DNA of 64,000 nucleotides. It comes from Streptomyces sp. NRRL WC-3626. Its GTDB lineage: Bacteria; Actinomycetota; Actinomycetes; Streptomycetales; Streptomycetaceae. The notes under the pieces are model-generated. The model worked only from the letters and a program-made list of their open reading frames with translations, was not told the origin of the DNA and did no database searches. The DNA is taken from NCBI RefSeq assembly GCF_000718785.1, contig NZ_JOCA01000006.1, positions 124,001 to 188,000 of the forward strand, given 5' to 3'. Shown here piece after piece: positions 44,816-53,769 of the stretch. The translations under genes and the position numbers were made by a program. Positions within the stretch are counted from its first letter, which is position 1; every line of letters starts with the position of its first letter.

Positions 44816-46817
44816 GTGTGAGCCTTCGTGTGACGGTGCGTACGGAGCGCAGCGCGGATGCGGAGCGCCGGGCGCCCAGGACGGACAGGGCGAGCGGGAC
44901 GAAGACGGCGGCCACGGCCGTGCAGCCGGCCGCGAGCGCCGCCACCGGGGACGCGAAACGGCCCGCGGCGAACGTTCCGGCGGCGACGGCGACGACCGAG
45001 GCGAGCACGGGCCGGCCCAGCTCGGCGAGTACGGTGCGGACGCCGAGGGTGATCCCGGTGGGGTTGCCGCGGCCGGCCGTTCGCAGGCCGGTGAGCAGGA
45101 GTACGGCGGTGACGGTGATGCCGACGGCGTTGGCGGCGGCGATCCCCGCCACGCCCCAGTGGCCCACGGTCGCGGCGCCGATCAGCGAGGTCGCGGCGAT
45201 CCCGGCCGCCATCACGGCCAGGGGGTACCAGCTGGGGCGGCCGGCCGAGAAGTAGCAGCGGACGAGGGCGCCCACGAGGGTCTGGCCGAGCAGACCGAGG
45301 GCGTACACGCGCATGACGTCCGCGGTCGCGGCGGTGTCGGCCGCGGTGAACGCGCCGCGCTGGAACAGCAGTCCGATCATCTGCGGGGCGCAGGCGAGCA
45401 CCGCGCACATGCCGGCAAGGACCACGCAGGACGCCAGTACGAGGTCCCGCTCCACACGGGCGCGGGCCCGCCGGGTGTCGCCGTCGGCGAGCGCCCGCGC
45501 CACCACGGGGAAGGTGACGGTGCACACCATCAGCGACAGCGTCATCGGGATCTGGGCGACCTTCTGCGCGTAGTTGAGGTGCGAGATGGCTCCGGCGGGG
45601 AGGGAGGACGCCAGGAACCGTTCGACGAGGACCTGCGACTGGCGGCACAGCGCGAACAGCAGGACGGCGGCGATGAGCGCGAGCCCCATCGGCCGCTCGT
45701 CGGCGGCGGGTCCGGCGGTGGCGGCGGGCGCGGGAGCGAGAGCGGGGGACCTCAACTGCCGCCACAGTGACGGCAGTTGAACCGCCACCATCAGGCAGCC
45801 GCCGACCACGACCCCGACGGCCGCCGAGCGCACCCCCCAATCCCCGCCGAGCAGGAACATCGTCGCGACGATGCCCGTGTTGTACGCGACGTAGATCGCG
45901 GCGGGCGCGAAGAAGCGGCGGTGCGCGCGCAGGGCGGCGCTGCAGTACCCGGCGAGCCCGAAGGCCAGCAGGCTCAGCGCGGTGAGCCGGGTGCAGTCGA
46001 CGGCGAGCCGGGGATCGGCCAGCCCCGGCGCCAGGGCACGGACCAGGTAGGGGGCCCCGGCGGCGACCAGCGCGGCCACGGCGGCGAAGGCGAGACAGAG
46101 CCGGGGCAGGGTGGCCCTGACGAGCTCCCGCACCGGGTCACCGGGCACGCCCCGCGCCCGGCGCGCCAGCGCCACGCTGAACGCCGGGATCAGCGCGATC
46201 GCGAGCCCGTCCTCGATCAGCAGCGTCGCGGCGATCTCCGGCACGGTCCACGCGACCAGAAAGGCGTCCGTCTCACTCCCGGCCCCGAACAGCCGCGCCA
46301 ACGACTGGTCCCGCACCAGCCCGAGCACGGACCCGGCGATGGACAGCACGGCGGTCCCGATGGCGGCCCGCGCGAGAAAACGCCGCGAGGCGGCGCCCTT
46401 CTCGTCGTGAGGCGCGCCGCACGCGGGCGCTTCCGCCGCGGCCCGCGCGCGGGCGGGGAGGCAGGCCCGGGGGCGCACGGCGCCGGGACCGCCGGTCCCG
46501 TGGCCGGCGGCTTCGGGCCCCGGGAGCCGGGACCCGCCGGCCACGGCGGCGCTGGTCGCGGACCGGCCGGTGGCGTCGGTGTGTTCGGGGGCCGTCGGGC
46601 GAGGTGCCCGCGGCGCGTGGGCGCCGTTCGCGGGGCCGTCGGCGCGGGCGCCGGTTCCGGGCCGGGGCCCGTCCGCGGTGCCCCGGTGCGGGGTGGGGCG
46701 GGCGGTCGCCGGGCCCTCGGTCGCGGATACGGCCCGCGCGGGGCCCGCCGGCCCGGTGGTGGTGGGCTCCGGGGCCGTGGTGTCGGTGGCGGCGGGCCGT
46801 GACGGCAGTACGGTCAT
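44799..46817 (-). CDS. MurJ/MviN-like lipid-linked oligosaccharide flippase
   Basis: This 672-residue protein has a core of 13-14 membrane segments of the MurJ fold starting near residue 145 (RFLARAAIGTAVLSIAGSVLG), including VRDQSLARLFG and the LNYAQKVAQIP segment. The first 140 or so residues are a low-complexity Pro/Ala/Gly/Thr tail. In this cluster it probably plays the Wzx role, moving lipid-linked repeat units outward, rather than acting as the essential peptidoglycan flippase. The start is the ATG at 46817, overlapping the ligase gene by 4 bp. Confidence 0.87.
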   Translation of the reverse strand: MTVLPSRPAATDTTAPEPTTTGPAGPARAVSATEGPATARPTPHRGTADGPRPGTGARADGPANGAHAPRAPRPTAPEHTDATGRSATSAAVAGGSRLPGPEAAGHGTGGPGAVRPRACLPARARAAAEAPACGAPHDEKGAASRRFLARAAIGTAVLSIAGSVLGLVRDQSLARLFGAGSETDAFLVAWTVPEIAATLLIEDGLAIALIPAFSVALARRARGVPGDPVRELVRATLPRLCLAFAAVAALVAAGAPYLVRALAPGLADPRLAVDCTRLTALSLLAFGLAGYCSAALRAHRRFFAPAAIYVAYNTGIVATMFLLGGDWGVRSAAVGVVVGGCLMVAVQLPSLWRQLRSPALAPAPAATAGPAADERPMGLALIAAVLLFALCRQSQVLVERFLASSLPAGAISHLNYAQKVAQIPMTLSLMVCTVTFPVVARALADGDTRRARARVERDLVLASCVVLAGMCAVLACAPQMIGLLFQRGAFTAADTAATADVMRVYALGLLGQTLVGALVRCYFSAGRPSWYPLAVMAAGIAATSLIGAATVGHWGVAGIAAANAVGITVTAVLLLTGLRTAGRGNPTGITLGVRTVLAELGRPVLASVVAVAAGTFAAGRFASPVAALAAGCTAVAAVFVPLALSVLGARRSASALRSVRTVTRRLTHGRNR

Positions 46818-48118
46818 CGGGTCGCGGCCTCCCCGGCCCGCGCGGTGTCCGTGCGGTCGTCCCCGGGCAGGGCCCACCACGCCGTCAGGCCCAGGGTCAC
46901 GCCGGTCAGTACCGTCGAGGGGCCGCCGATGTCGCCGTACACGAAGTCGGTGAGCTGCCAGAGCAGCAGGCCGACGGCGATGAACGCGCAGTCGGAGCGC
47001 GGCCGGCGCCGCAGCGCGCACACCAGCAGCGCCAGCCAGCTCCCGCCGAGCGCCACCAGCCCGATCAGGCCCTGCTCGCTCAGCACCAGCAGATACATGC
47101 TGTGCGGCGACAGCAGCGCCTGCCGGTGGTACTCCTCGCCCGCGCCCCCGATGTCGCTGCCCGAGGACAGCGCGAGCGTGGCGTGCCCGTCGCGGTACTC
47201 GGGGAAGCCCTTCAACCCGACCCCGGTCAGCGGGTGTTCGCGCCACATGCCGGCCGCCGCCGCCCACAGGGTGTACCGGTCGACGACGGACTGGTCGGGC
47301 GTGTCGGCCACCTCGGTGATGCTGCCGATCCGCTCCTGCAGCATCGCCGTACCGACCCCGAAGCCGCCCACCAGGACGATGCCCGCCGCGACCCCGGCCG
47401 CCGCCACCTTCAGCGCGCGCCGGGGCCCCGCCAGCGCCAGCTGCATCCCGCACGCCAGCGCGGTCGCGATCCACGCGCCCCGGCTGAACGACAGCGCCAG
47501 CGGCACGATCAGCAGCACCGCGCACCCGGCGGCGGCCGCCCGCTGCCGTACCGGCGCCCGGCCCAGCGCGATGCCCGCCGCGCAGACCACGCCCAGCGAC
47601 ACCGCCGTCGCCATGCCCATCACGTCCTGCGCCCCGAACGTGCCGACCGCGCGGATCGTCTCGCCCTGGTACGTGGCGCCGGTGCCGGTGACGTACTGGT
47701 GCACCCCGACGGCCCCCTGCCACAGGGCCAGCCCCACGAACGACCAGGCCAGCACCCGGAAGCCGGCCCGCCCGCGCAGCAGCACCAGCACGGCGGCCGG
47801 GACGAGCACGAAGACCTGCAGATAGCGGGACAGCCCGCCGAACGCGGCCTGGGGCGAGGCCGCCCCCATCGCGGCGAGCGCCAGCCCCACGACCGGCAGC
47901 CCCAGCACGACGGCCGCGGCACGCGACAGCGGACGCCGGCGCTCCCGCAGCAGCAGGAGCACGGCGCAGCCGACCGCCAGCGCGGACACCGCGTCGGCGG
48001 GTCCCGGGCCGTCCCCCGTCGGCGGCAGTCCCGCCAACGCGAGGACCGCCACGAGCGGCAGCACCGGCACGAGCGCGGCGGCGGCCCGGCGCGGCGGCGG
48101 GACGAGGGCGGAACTCAC
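46814..48118 (-). CDS. O-antigen ligase/polymerase (Wzy-like) membrane protein
   Basis: This 434-residue protein has about 10-12 membrane segments. The family's large periplasmic loop appears as HPLTGVGLKGFPEYRDG followed by SPHSMYLLVLSEQGLIGL, the conserved H...G.G motif and the Wzy-C signature. It should polymerise repeat units or transfer chains at the outer face. It starts at the GTG at 48118 and overlaps the flippase gene (ATGA). Confidence 0.9.
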   Translation of the reverse strand: MSSALVPPPRRAAAALVPVLPLVAVLALAGLPPTGDGPGPADAVSALAVGCAVLLLLRERRRPLSRAAAVVLGLPVVGLALAAMGAASPQAAFGGLSRYLQVFVLVPAAVLVLLRGRAGFRVLAWSFVGLALWQGAVGVHQYVTGTGATYQGETIRAVGTFGAQDVMGMATAVSLGVVCAAGIALGRAPVRQRAAAAGCAVLLIVPLALSFSRGAWIATALACGMQLALAGPRRALKVAAAGVAAGIVLVGGFGVGTAMLQERIGSITEVADTPDQSVVDRYTLWAAAAGMWREHPLTGVGLKGFPEYRDGHATLALSSGSDIGGAGEEYHRQALLSPHSMYLLVLSEQGLIGLVALGGSWLALLVCALRRRPRSDCAFIAVGLLLWQLTDFVYGDIGGPSTVLTGVTLGLTAWWALPGDDRTDTARAGEAATR

Positions 48119-48124
48119 GAGACG

Positions 48125-49537
48125 TCAGCTCCCCGTCGGACGGACCAGCGTGGCCGCCGTGCGCAGCAGGATGCAGAGGTCCCGCCACAGCGACCAGTCG
48201 TCGATGTAGGCGTTGTCGAAGCGGCAGCGGTCCTCGATCGAGGTGTCGCCGCGCAGCCCGTGGATCTGCGCGAGCCCGGTGATGCCGGTACGCATCCGGT
48301 GCCGGGCCGCATAGCCGGGGTACGTCTCGCTGAACCGGGTCACGAAGTACGGCCGTTCGGGCCGGGGGCCGACGAGGCTCATGTCGCCGCGGAGCACGTT
48401 CCACAGCTGGAGCAGTTCGTCCAGCGAGGTGCGCCGCAGCATGCGGCAGAACCAGCGCATCTCGTGCTCGCCCGCGACGCTCCACCGGGTCGCCGACTCG
48501 TGCTCGTCCGCCGGGCGGTACGTGCGGAACTTCAGCAGCGTGAACGGCCGCCCGCCGCGGCCGATGCGCTCCTGCCGGAACACCACCCCCGGCCCGTCGG
48601 CCAGCCGCAGCGTGACCGCGCACACCAGCAGCAGCGGGGCGACCAGCAGCAGCAGCGTCCCCGAGACCAGGACGTCGAGCGTCCGCTTGCCGAAGCCGCC
48701 GCCGCGCGCCGGGGCGAAGTCCAGCCGGCGGCACGAGAACCCCGCCAGCCGCTCCCGCGTCGGGTACGGCGCCGGTTCGGCGTCGACCTCCCACACCGTG
48801 CAGCCCGACCCGGCCAGCGCCCGCAGCAGCGGCTCCTGTTCGGCCCGTACCGACGGATGGACGGCGAGCACGGCCCGCACCCCGTTCTGGACGACGGCCC
48901 GCTCGACCTCCTCGTCCGTACGCAGCACCGGAACGGCCTCGACGCCGTCCGGCCGGTCGGCGACGATCCCCACCGGCCGCACCCCGCAGCGCGGATGGCG
49001 CAGCACGGCGGCGGCCACGCGCTGCGCGGTCGCGGCCGGGCCGACGACGAGCGCGGCCCGCGGGCGGCGCCGCAGCGCCGCCCGCCGTCGCCCGTGCACG
49101 ACCGCGCGCAGTACGCACGCCGCCGCCGTCTGCACGGCGGATCCGGCCAGCACGGTGGTGAGGGACAGCGCCGACTCCGGCCGGTACGCGGCCCACAGCG
49201 CCGCGCCGACCAGCCAGACCAGCACGACACGGCCGCACACGGCGGGCAGTTCGTCCAGCGCCCCGGCGGGCCGCGCGTCGCGCGGGCGCAGCAGCAGCGA
49301 CAGCCCGGCCAGCAGGACGAGGAGCAGAGGCAGACGCCGGTCACCGAGGAGGAGCAGTGCGGCCGGCAGCACGGCGGCGCCGTCCGCTACGAGCAGCGGC
49401 AGCCGTGCGGCGGGCCGGGGCGGTACCGACGGCAGCCGCAGACCGGTGCCGCGCGGGGGCAGGACGGAGACGGGCGGGAAGAATCCGTGCTCCCGCGGCG
49501 ATACGCCGGGGGAGGGCACGGTACGTTCGGCGGTCAC
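48125..49537 (-). CDS. Polyprenyl-phosphate sugar phosphotransferase (WbaP/WcaJ type)
   Basis: The protein has 470 residues from the GTG at 49537. Four N-terminal membrane segments and a CoA-binding-like middle domain (LVVGPAATAQRV) precede the bacterial sugar transferase domain. That domain has FGKRTLDVLVSG, LLKFRT, RRTSLDELLQLWNVLRGDMS and LVGPRPE. It starts repeat-unit synthesis by transferring a sugar 1-phosphate to undecaprenyl phosphate. It overlaps the upstream glycosyltransferase stop by 4 bp. Confidence 0.94.
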   Translation of the reverse strand: MTAERTVPSPGVSPREHGFFPPVSVLPPRGTGLRLPSVPPRPAARLPLLVADGAAVLPAALLLLGDRRLPLLLVLLAGLSLLLRPRDARPAGALDELPAVCGRVVLVWLVGAALWAAYRPESALSLTTVLAGSAVQTAAACVLRAVVHGRRRAALRRRPRAALVVGPAATAQRVAAAVLRHPRCGVRPVGIVADRPDGVEAVPVLRTDEEVERAVVQNGVRAVLAVHPSVRAEQEPLLRALAGSGCTVWEVDAEPAPYPTRERLAGFSCRRLDFAPARGGGFGKRTLDVLVSGTLLLLVAPLLLVCAVTLRLADGPGVVFRQERIGRGGRPFTLLKFRTYRPADEHESATRWSVAGEHEMRWFCRMLRRTSLDELLQLWNVLRGDMSLVGPRPERPYFVTRFSETYPGYAARHRMRTGITGLAQIHGLRGDTSIEDRCRFDNAYIDDWSLWRDLCILLRTAATLVRPTGS

Positions 49538-50814
49538 GAGTGGATGGACTCCCTGTGCTCGGATGGCTCGACGGGCGGTGTCGTCCGGCCGGCCCCGGCG
49601 TCTTCGCCCGTCCGGCCCGGGCGCGCGCCGGGAGCGGCGTGCCGGGTGCCGAGCAGGTCGTGGTAGACGTCGGCGACCGCCCGCGCGGTGTGCCGTACGT
49701 CGTGGAGGGTCAGCACATGGCGGCGGCCCCGCTCGCCGAGGGACGTGCGCAGCGCCGGATCGAGCAGCAGCGCGCCGACGGCGCCCGCCAGGGCCCCCGG
49801 GTCCTCCGGCGGCACCACACAGGGGGCGGCGAAGGAACGCGGCAGACTCTCGCGGGCGCCGTCGACGTCCGTGACGACCACGGGCCGCCCGCACGCCATC
49901 GCCTCCAGCGGGGCGAGCGCCATGCCCTCCCAGCGGGACGGCAGGACGACGACATCGGCGGCCCGGTACCAGGGGGCGGCGTCGGCGACGGCCCCCACGA
50001 ACAGCACCGACGAGGGGGCGGCCGCCCGCAGCCGGTCCCGGTCGGGGCCGTCGCCCACCAGCACCAGCCGGGCGCCGGGCACCTGTTGCCGTACGGCGGC
50101 CCAGGCGCGCAGCAGGACGTCCTGCCCCTTCTGCCGGCACAGCCGCCCCACACAGACCGCGAGCGGAGTCTGCGCGGGGAGCCCGGCCAGCTGCGCGAGC
50201 CCGCCCCGTACGGGACCGGCGGGCGCCGGACGGAAACGGTCGGGGTCGATGCCGTTGGGGACGACGGTCCAGCGGCCGGTGATGCCGGCGTGCACGCCGG
50301 TGGCGCGTTCGGCCTCGCTCACACACACCACCCGCGCGGCCCAGCGCGCCGCCCACCGCTCCCAGCGCAGCGCCAGGGCCGCCGTGCCGCCGCCGACCGC
50401 CTCGAACGACCAGGCGTGCGGCTGGAACACGGTGGGGACGCGGCCGCGCACCGCGAGCCGTCCGGCGAGCCCGGCCTTCGCGCTGTGCGCGTGCACCACG
50501 TCGGGGCGGACCTCGTCGATCAGCCGGGCCAGCTGCCGTACCTCACGCGCGAGCGAGGGGCCCGGCGAACGCGTGGCGCTCCAGGACCGTACCTGCGCGC
50601 CCAGCGACCGGAGCCGGCCGGTGAGCGCGCTCTCCGGGCAGATCGCCGTGACGTCCAGGCCGTCCGCGAGCTGCGCCCGGACCAGGTCCGTCACGACGCG
50701 GGCGACCCCGCCGTCCACCGGCTGGGTCAGATGCAGGACCCGGGGCCGGTGGACGGGGGACGGCATGTCCACCACCGCGGCCTCGGCGCTCACGAACGAA
50801 CTCGGCGTGTTCAC
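49534..50814 (-). CDS. Glycosyltransferase family 4
   Basis: This 426-residue protein starts at the GTG at 50814, overlapping the preceding stop (GTGA). GT-B features include THLTQPVDGGVARVV-type acceptor-side residues (VLHLTQPVDGGVARVV), HAHSAKAGLAGRLA, and the C-terminal VLPSRWEGMALAPLEAMACG (EX7E). It is likely the second-sugar transferase acting after the initiating phosphotransferase. A 30-residue polar C-terminal tail is atypical and probably disordered. Confidence 0.92.
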   Translation of the reverse strand: MNTPSSFVSAEAAVVDMPSPVHRPRVLHLTQPVDGGVARVVTDLVRAQLADGLDVTAICPESALTGRLRSLGAQVRSWSATRSPGPSLAREVRQLARLIDEVRPDVVHAHSAKAGLAGRLAVRGRVPTVFQPHAWSFEAVGGGTAALALRWERWAARWAARVVCVSEAERATGVHAGITGRWTVVPNGIDPDRFRPAPAGPVRGGLAQLAGLPAQTPLAVCVGRLCRQKGQDVLLRAWAAVRQQVPGARLVLVGDGPDRDRLRAAAPSSVLFVGAVADAAPWYRAADVVVLPSRWEGMALAPLEAMACGRPVVVTDVDGARESLPRSFAAPCVVPPEDPGALAGAVGALLLDPALRTSLGERGRRHVLTLHDVRHTARAVADVYHDLLGTRHAAPGARPGRTGEDAGAGRTTPPVEPSEHRESIHS

Positions 50815-51896
50815 CGCCGGGCGTCGACGGCGGCGAAGAGCACGCCCGCCCAGGCCGCGTCCCGCTGGGACGTGAGCCGCAGGACCGCCCGGTCACCGGC
50901 GCGCGGCAGACCTCCCGAGAGGTCGAACACGTCGGAGTCGTAGCCGAGGGTGTTGGCGTACGACGGCACCCGCGCGGGGGCGGTGCCGGCGTCGGTGATG
51001 GTGGAGTTGAGGACGTCGTCGGACGGGTTGGCCCGGTCGGCCAGCGCGGCGGGGGCGGACTCGTCGGCGGTCAGGACGAGCGAGTCGCCGTCGGTGCCCC
51101 GGTCGCCGTTGTACGCCACCAGACCGGCCCGGCCCCCGGCGCCCGCCGCGAACGGCAGGTTCCGCAGCGGCATCTCCACGCCCGAGCGGCCGCCCAGCGG
51201 GGCGAAACCGTCCCAGAGCGCGAGGTGCCGCAGCGGCTCCGCCGCGTTCTCGTACGCCACCACCAGCGTCCAGCCGCCCCAGGTCCCGGCGGCCGACCTG
51301 CCCATGGCCACATTGACCTGCGCCACCGTGTACAGCCCCGGCGCGCTGTCCCGCACCAGCTCCGTCACGTCCGCCGAGGCCTGGAAGGCGTCCGCGCCGT
51401 CCGCCACGCGGTGTCCGACCAGCGTGTCGGCGAGCAGTTCCTTGTACTCCCCGCCGGGTTCGGCGATCAGCACGCGCCCGTTGTCCTGCCACGGCTTCTG
51501 CTCACCGGCGAGCAGGTTGCCGCCCCAGTACAGCCGGGCGTACGTCACCCGGGAGCCGGCGGGCAGAGCGACCTCCGCGCGGGAGGAGTTGTAGGTGTTC
51601 GGGTCGCGGTCGACATCGATGTACGTCATGTCGAAGTCGCCGTTCGCCGCGTTCGCGCCGGCCCGTGCGTCACGGCACGAGGACGCCGTCGTACGGCAGG
51701 TGGCGGAGGCGTTGGCCGCCCGCACGATGCCGCCGTGCTGGAGCGCGTGGTAGCGCTGGGCGAAGGGGAGACCGTCCGCCTCGGGGGCGGGCGCGGCCGG
51801 CGCCGCGTTCGCGGAGCCGCAGGGTGCCCACACCACGGCGAGGGAGAGGACGCCCACCGCCGCACGGCGAAGCAGCTGACCCAGGGATTGGCGCAT
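50811..51896 (-). CDS. Secreted DUF3344-like protein, first gene of the exopolysaccharide operon
   Basis: This 361-residue protein has a signal peptide (MRQSLGQLLRRAAVGVLSLAVVW to about residue 32). The rest is beta-rich and contains DMTYIDVDRDPNTYNSS, PAGSRVTYARLYWGG and WTLVVAYENA. I associate these with DUF3344-type extracellular domains. It may be a surface or polymer-associated protein. It opens an operon that continues without gaps through the glycosyltransferases. The start is the ATG at 51896. Confidence 0.75.
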   Translation of the reverse strand: MRQSLGQLLRRAAVGVLSLAVVWAPCGSANAAPAAPAPEADGLPFAQRYHALQHGGIVRAANASATCRTTASSCRDARAGANAANGDFDMTYIDVDRDPNTYNSSRAEVALPAGSRVTYARLYWGGNLLAGEQKPWQDNGRVLIAEPGGEYKELLADTLVGHRVADGADAFQASADVTELVRDSAPGLYTVAQVNVAMGRSAAGTWGGWTLVVAYENAAEPLRHLALWDGFAPLGGRSGVEMPLRNLPFAAGAGGRAGLVAYNGDRGTDGDSLVLTADESAPAALADRANPSDDVLNSTITDAGTAPARVPSYANTLGYDSDVFDLSGGLPRAGDRAVLRLTSQRDAAWAGVLFAAVDARR

Positions 51897-52211
51897 GACC
51901 GTCGGAGCCTTTCGGAAACAGGGCGGCGGTGGCAGGCAGCGGGGACGAGTGCGATGCGTCGTCCGCCCAAGGGAGTGCTTCGGAGACTCGCAACTCTAGT
52001 CACCAAACGGACAAACTCCCCGAAATTCGATGAAAGGTGGCAAGTGTGTTGGAATCGTGAAGTCGAGAGCGCCCGGCCCACCGCCCCGCCGGGCTGGACG
52101 TGCGGTCGGGTGACGGGCGGCAAGCCGGATGGCGCAGCCCCGGTTGCGGGGCCGCACGGGCACTTCCACGGTGGGCTTCAAGATCCGTGGAAGCCCTCGA
52201 AAGGAATCCCC
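51897..52211. promoter_or_regulatory. Divergent promoter region of the exopolysaccharide operon
   Basis: This 315-bp gap lies between the divergent genes at 51896 and 52212. It contains a comparatively AT-rich island around 51990-52060 (CTCTAGTCACCAAACGG, then CGATGAAAGGTGGC), suited to promoters in both directions. No clear -35/-10 pair, operator or gene was identified. Confidence 0.5.
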
Positions 52212-52892
52212 ATGCGCGCTCTGCCTGCCCGGCGCATCGCACTCGGCGCACTGTGCGCCGCCCTCCTCGCCGGGGTCACCGGCCCCGCCGCCATGGCGGC
52301 CGACACCCGCCCCACGCCGACCGAGCCGTTCGCCCAGGTCAGGACCGTCGACGCGCGCGAGCACGGACTCACCCCGGTCGTCGACCTGCTGAACGCCGTC
52401 ATCGAGGCGGACGACGGCCGGCTGCCCGCCGAGGAGGCCCGCAGACTGGGCGACGCGGCGCGCGCCGCCCTGGCGGAGCCGGCCGCCGACGACCCGGCGA
52501 CGACGACCGAGTCGTCCTCGGTGACGACGAACGACACGTCCCTCACCGAGGCCGACCTCACCAGCGAGGAGGCAACCGCCCTGCGCGAGGTCCTCGACGG
52601 CCTCCTCGCCCTGCTCCGGCCCGAATCCGCGACGGCGACCGGGACGGAGACGGAGACGGACACGGCTCCGGAGACCACCACGGACACCGCCACCGCCCCC
52701 CAGGCGCCCTCCGTCGTCGACGAGTTGGTGGCCCGGGCGCACGATCTCGTCGCCGCGCTGCTCGGCACCGGAACCCAGGCGTCGACCCTGCCCGCCCCGG
52801 CCACCGCCCCCGCCGCCGAACCCGCGCGGACGCCACTGCTCCCGGGCGTCACGCTGCCGGCGCTCACCTCCGTTTTGGTGCCGTCCTCGTAG
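52212..52892 (+). CDS. Secreted low-complexity protein
   Basis: The protein has 226 residues from the ATG at 52212, with AAGGA six bases upstream. A signal peptide ends near AMAADT (residue 30). The mature part has two amphipathic helical regions (VVDLLNAVIEADDGRLP and ALREVLDGLLALLRPE) separated by Thr/Glu-rich repeats such as TGTETETDTAPETTTDT. No domain is known. It diverges from the exopolysaccharide operon and precedes another small secreted gene. Confidence 0.72.
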   Translation: MRALPARRIALGALCAALLAGVTGPAAMAADTRPTPTEPFAQVRTVDAREHGLTPVVDLLNAVIEADDGRLPAEEARRLGDAARAALAEPAADDPATTTESSSVTTNDTSLTEADLTSEEATALREVLDGLLALLRPESATATGTETETDTAPETTTDTATAPQAPSVVDELVARAHDLVAALLGTGTQASTLPAPATAPAAEPARTPLLPGVTLPALTSVLVPSS

Positions 52893-53017
52893 AACTCTCA
52901 TATGAGGACTTGGCAATCTTCGTCTTCACGGTTTCCGCTTCGGCCGGGCATCGTTAGGCACGGCGACAGAATTCCCCTCCGGCGACCGCCCCCCGCGTTG
53001 CCGAAGAAAGGAACACG

Positions 53018-53287
53018 ATGAAGTCCCTGAAGGCTGCCGCCGTCCTCGCCGGAACCCTGATCGCCGCCGCTGCCGCCGCGCCGGCGTATGCCCAGGAGTC
53101 CACCGAACTGGCGTCCACCGGACTCGACACCGGCCTGCGCACCGCGGTCCCCTTCGAGCTGATGCCGCTCAGCGAGTCCGAGTCGGCCGGCACCGACGGC
53201 GCCACGGTGCTCGACACGACGAAGGAGGCGGCCGCCGTGGTGAACGACGCCAAGCCGGTCCACGGCGACCTGGGGCTGCACGCCTGA
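53018..53287 (+). CDS. Small secreted protein
   Basis: This 89-residue protein begins MKSLKAAAVLAGTLIAAAA with a signal peptide cleaved near PAYAQE. The mature part of about 60 residues is acidic and Thr/Ser-rich and contains no cysteine, unlike chaplins. No family is recognised. A strong stem-loop follows. Confidence 0.75.
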   Translation: MKSLKAAAVLAGTLIAAAAAAPAYAQESTELASTGLDTGLRTAVPFELMPLSESESAGTDGATVLDTTKEAAAVVNDAKPVHGDLGLHA

Positions 53288-53299
53288 CCTCACGCCCTG

Positions 53300-53339
53300 C
53301 GACGACCGGCCCCCAGTTTCCACCGGGGGCCGGTCGTCG
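53300..53339 (+). terminator. Terminator after the small secreted protein
   Basis: Fifteen-base arms CGACGACCGGCCCCC and complement flank a 10-nt loop, followed by TTT. It lies 12 bp after the stop. Confidence 0.85.
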
Positions 53340-53382
53340 TTTGCCGGTACGGAAAAACCGTACGGACAAGGGAGCGTGACCG

Positions 53383-53769
53383 ATGGCCACCGGCATCCAG
53401 AGATCCCCGAAAGCACCGCGGAACGGCAGAACACGGCGGGACGTGATGGCACGCGGCGCACTCGCCGCCGCCCTGACACCGCTGCTCACGGCCTTTCGCA
53501 CGCCCCGGCCGGCAGCGGACGACGGCGCGTCCTTCGACCGCGTCCACCGGGGCCGCCGCATCCGGGGCACGCGCGACGCGGACGGCCACTGGTACGTCAC
53601 CCTCGACGGCCGCCCCCTGCACCTGATGCGCCGCGCCGACGGCACCTGGCTGAGCATGGTCGACCACTACTGCTCGTACCCGGCCCCGCTCGACGCCGCC
53701 CGCGCCGCCGTGGACGCCCTCGCCCCCGGCGAACAGCTCAGGGGAGGCGGCCATGGCGTACGTGCGTAA
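53383..53769 (+). CDS. melC1: Tyrosinase cofactor MelC1
   Basis: This 128-residue MelC1-type protein has a twin-arginine-like signal (TRRDVMARGALAAALTPLL). It then has the conserved FDRVHRGRRIRG, HWYVTLDGRPLHLMRRADG and SMVDHYCSYPAPLDAAR, including the histidine and cysteine needed to load copper. MelC1 binds apotyrosinase, delivers copper and carries the complex out through the Tat system. It overlaps the tyrosinase gene by 17 bp. Gene order matches the melD1-melD2 pair of S. coelicolor as I recall it. Confidence 0.95.
   Translation: MATGIQRSPKAPRNGRTRRDVMARGALAAALTPLLTAFRTPRPAADDGASFDRVHRGRRIRGTRDADGHWYVTLDGRPLHLMRRADGTWLSMVDHYCSYPAPLDAARAAVDALAPGEQLRGGGHGVRA

Noticed and set aside
42195..51896. 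The glycan cluster as a peptidoglycan or teichoic acid locus because of the MurJ-like protein
   Set aside because: The initiating sugar phosphotransferase, Wzy-like polymerase, Wzz-like protein and two GT4 enzymes fit an exopolysaccharide pathway better, and no mur or tag genes are present.
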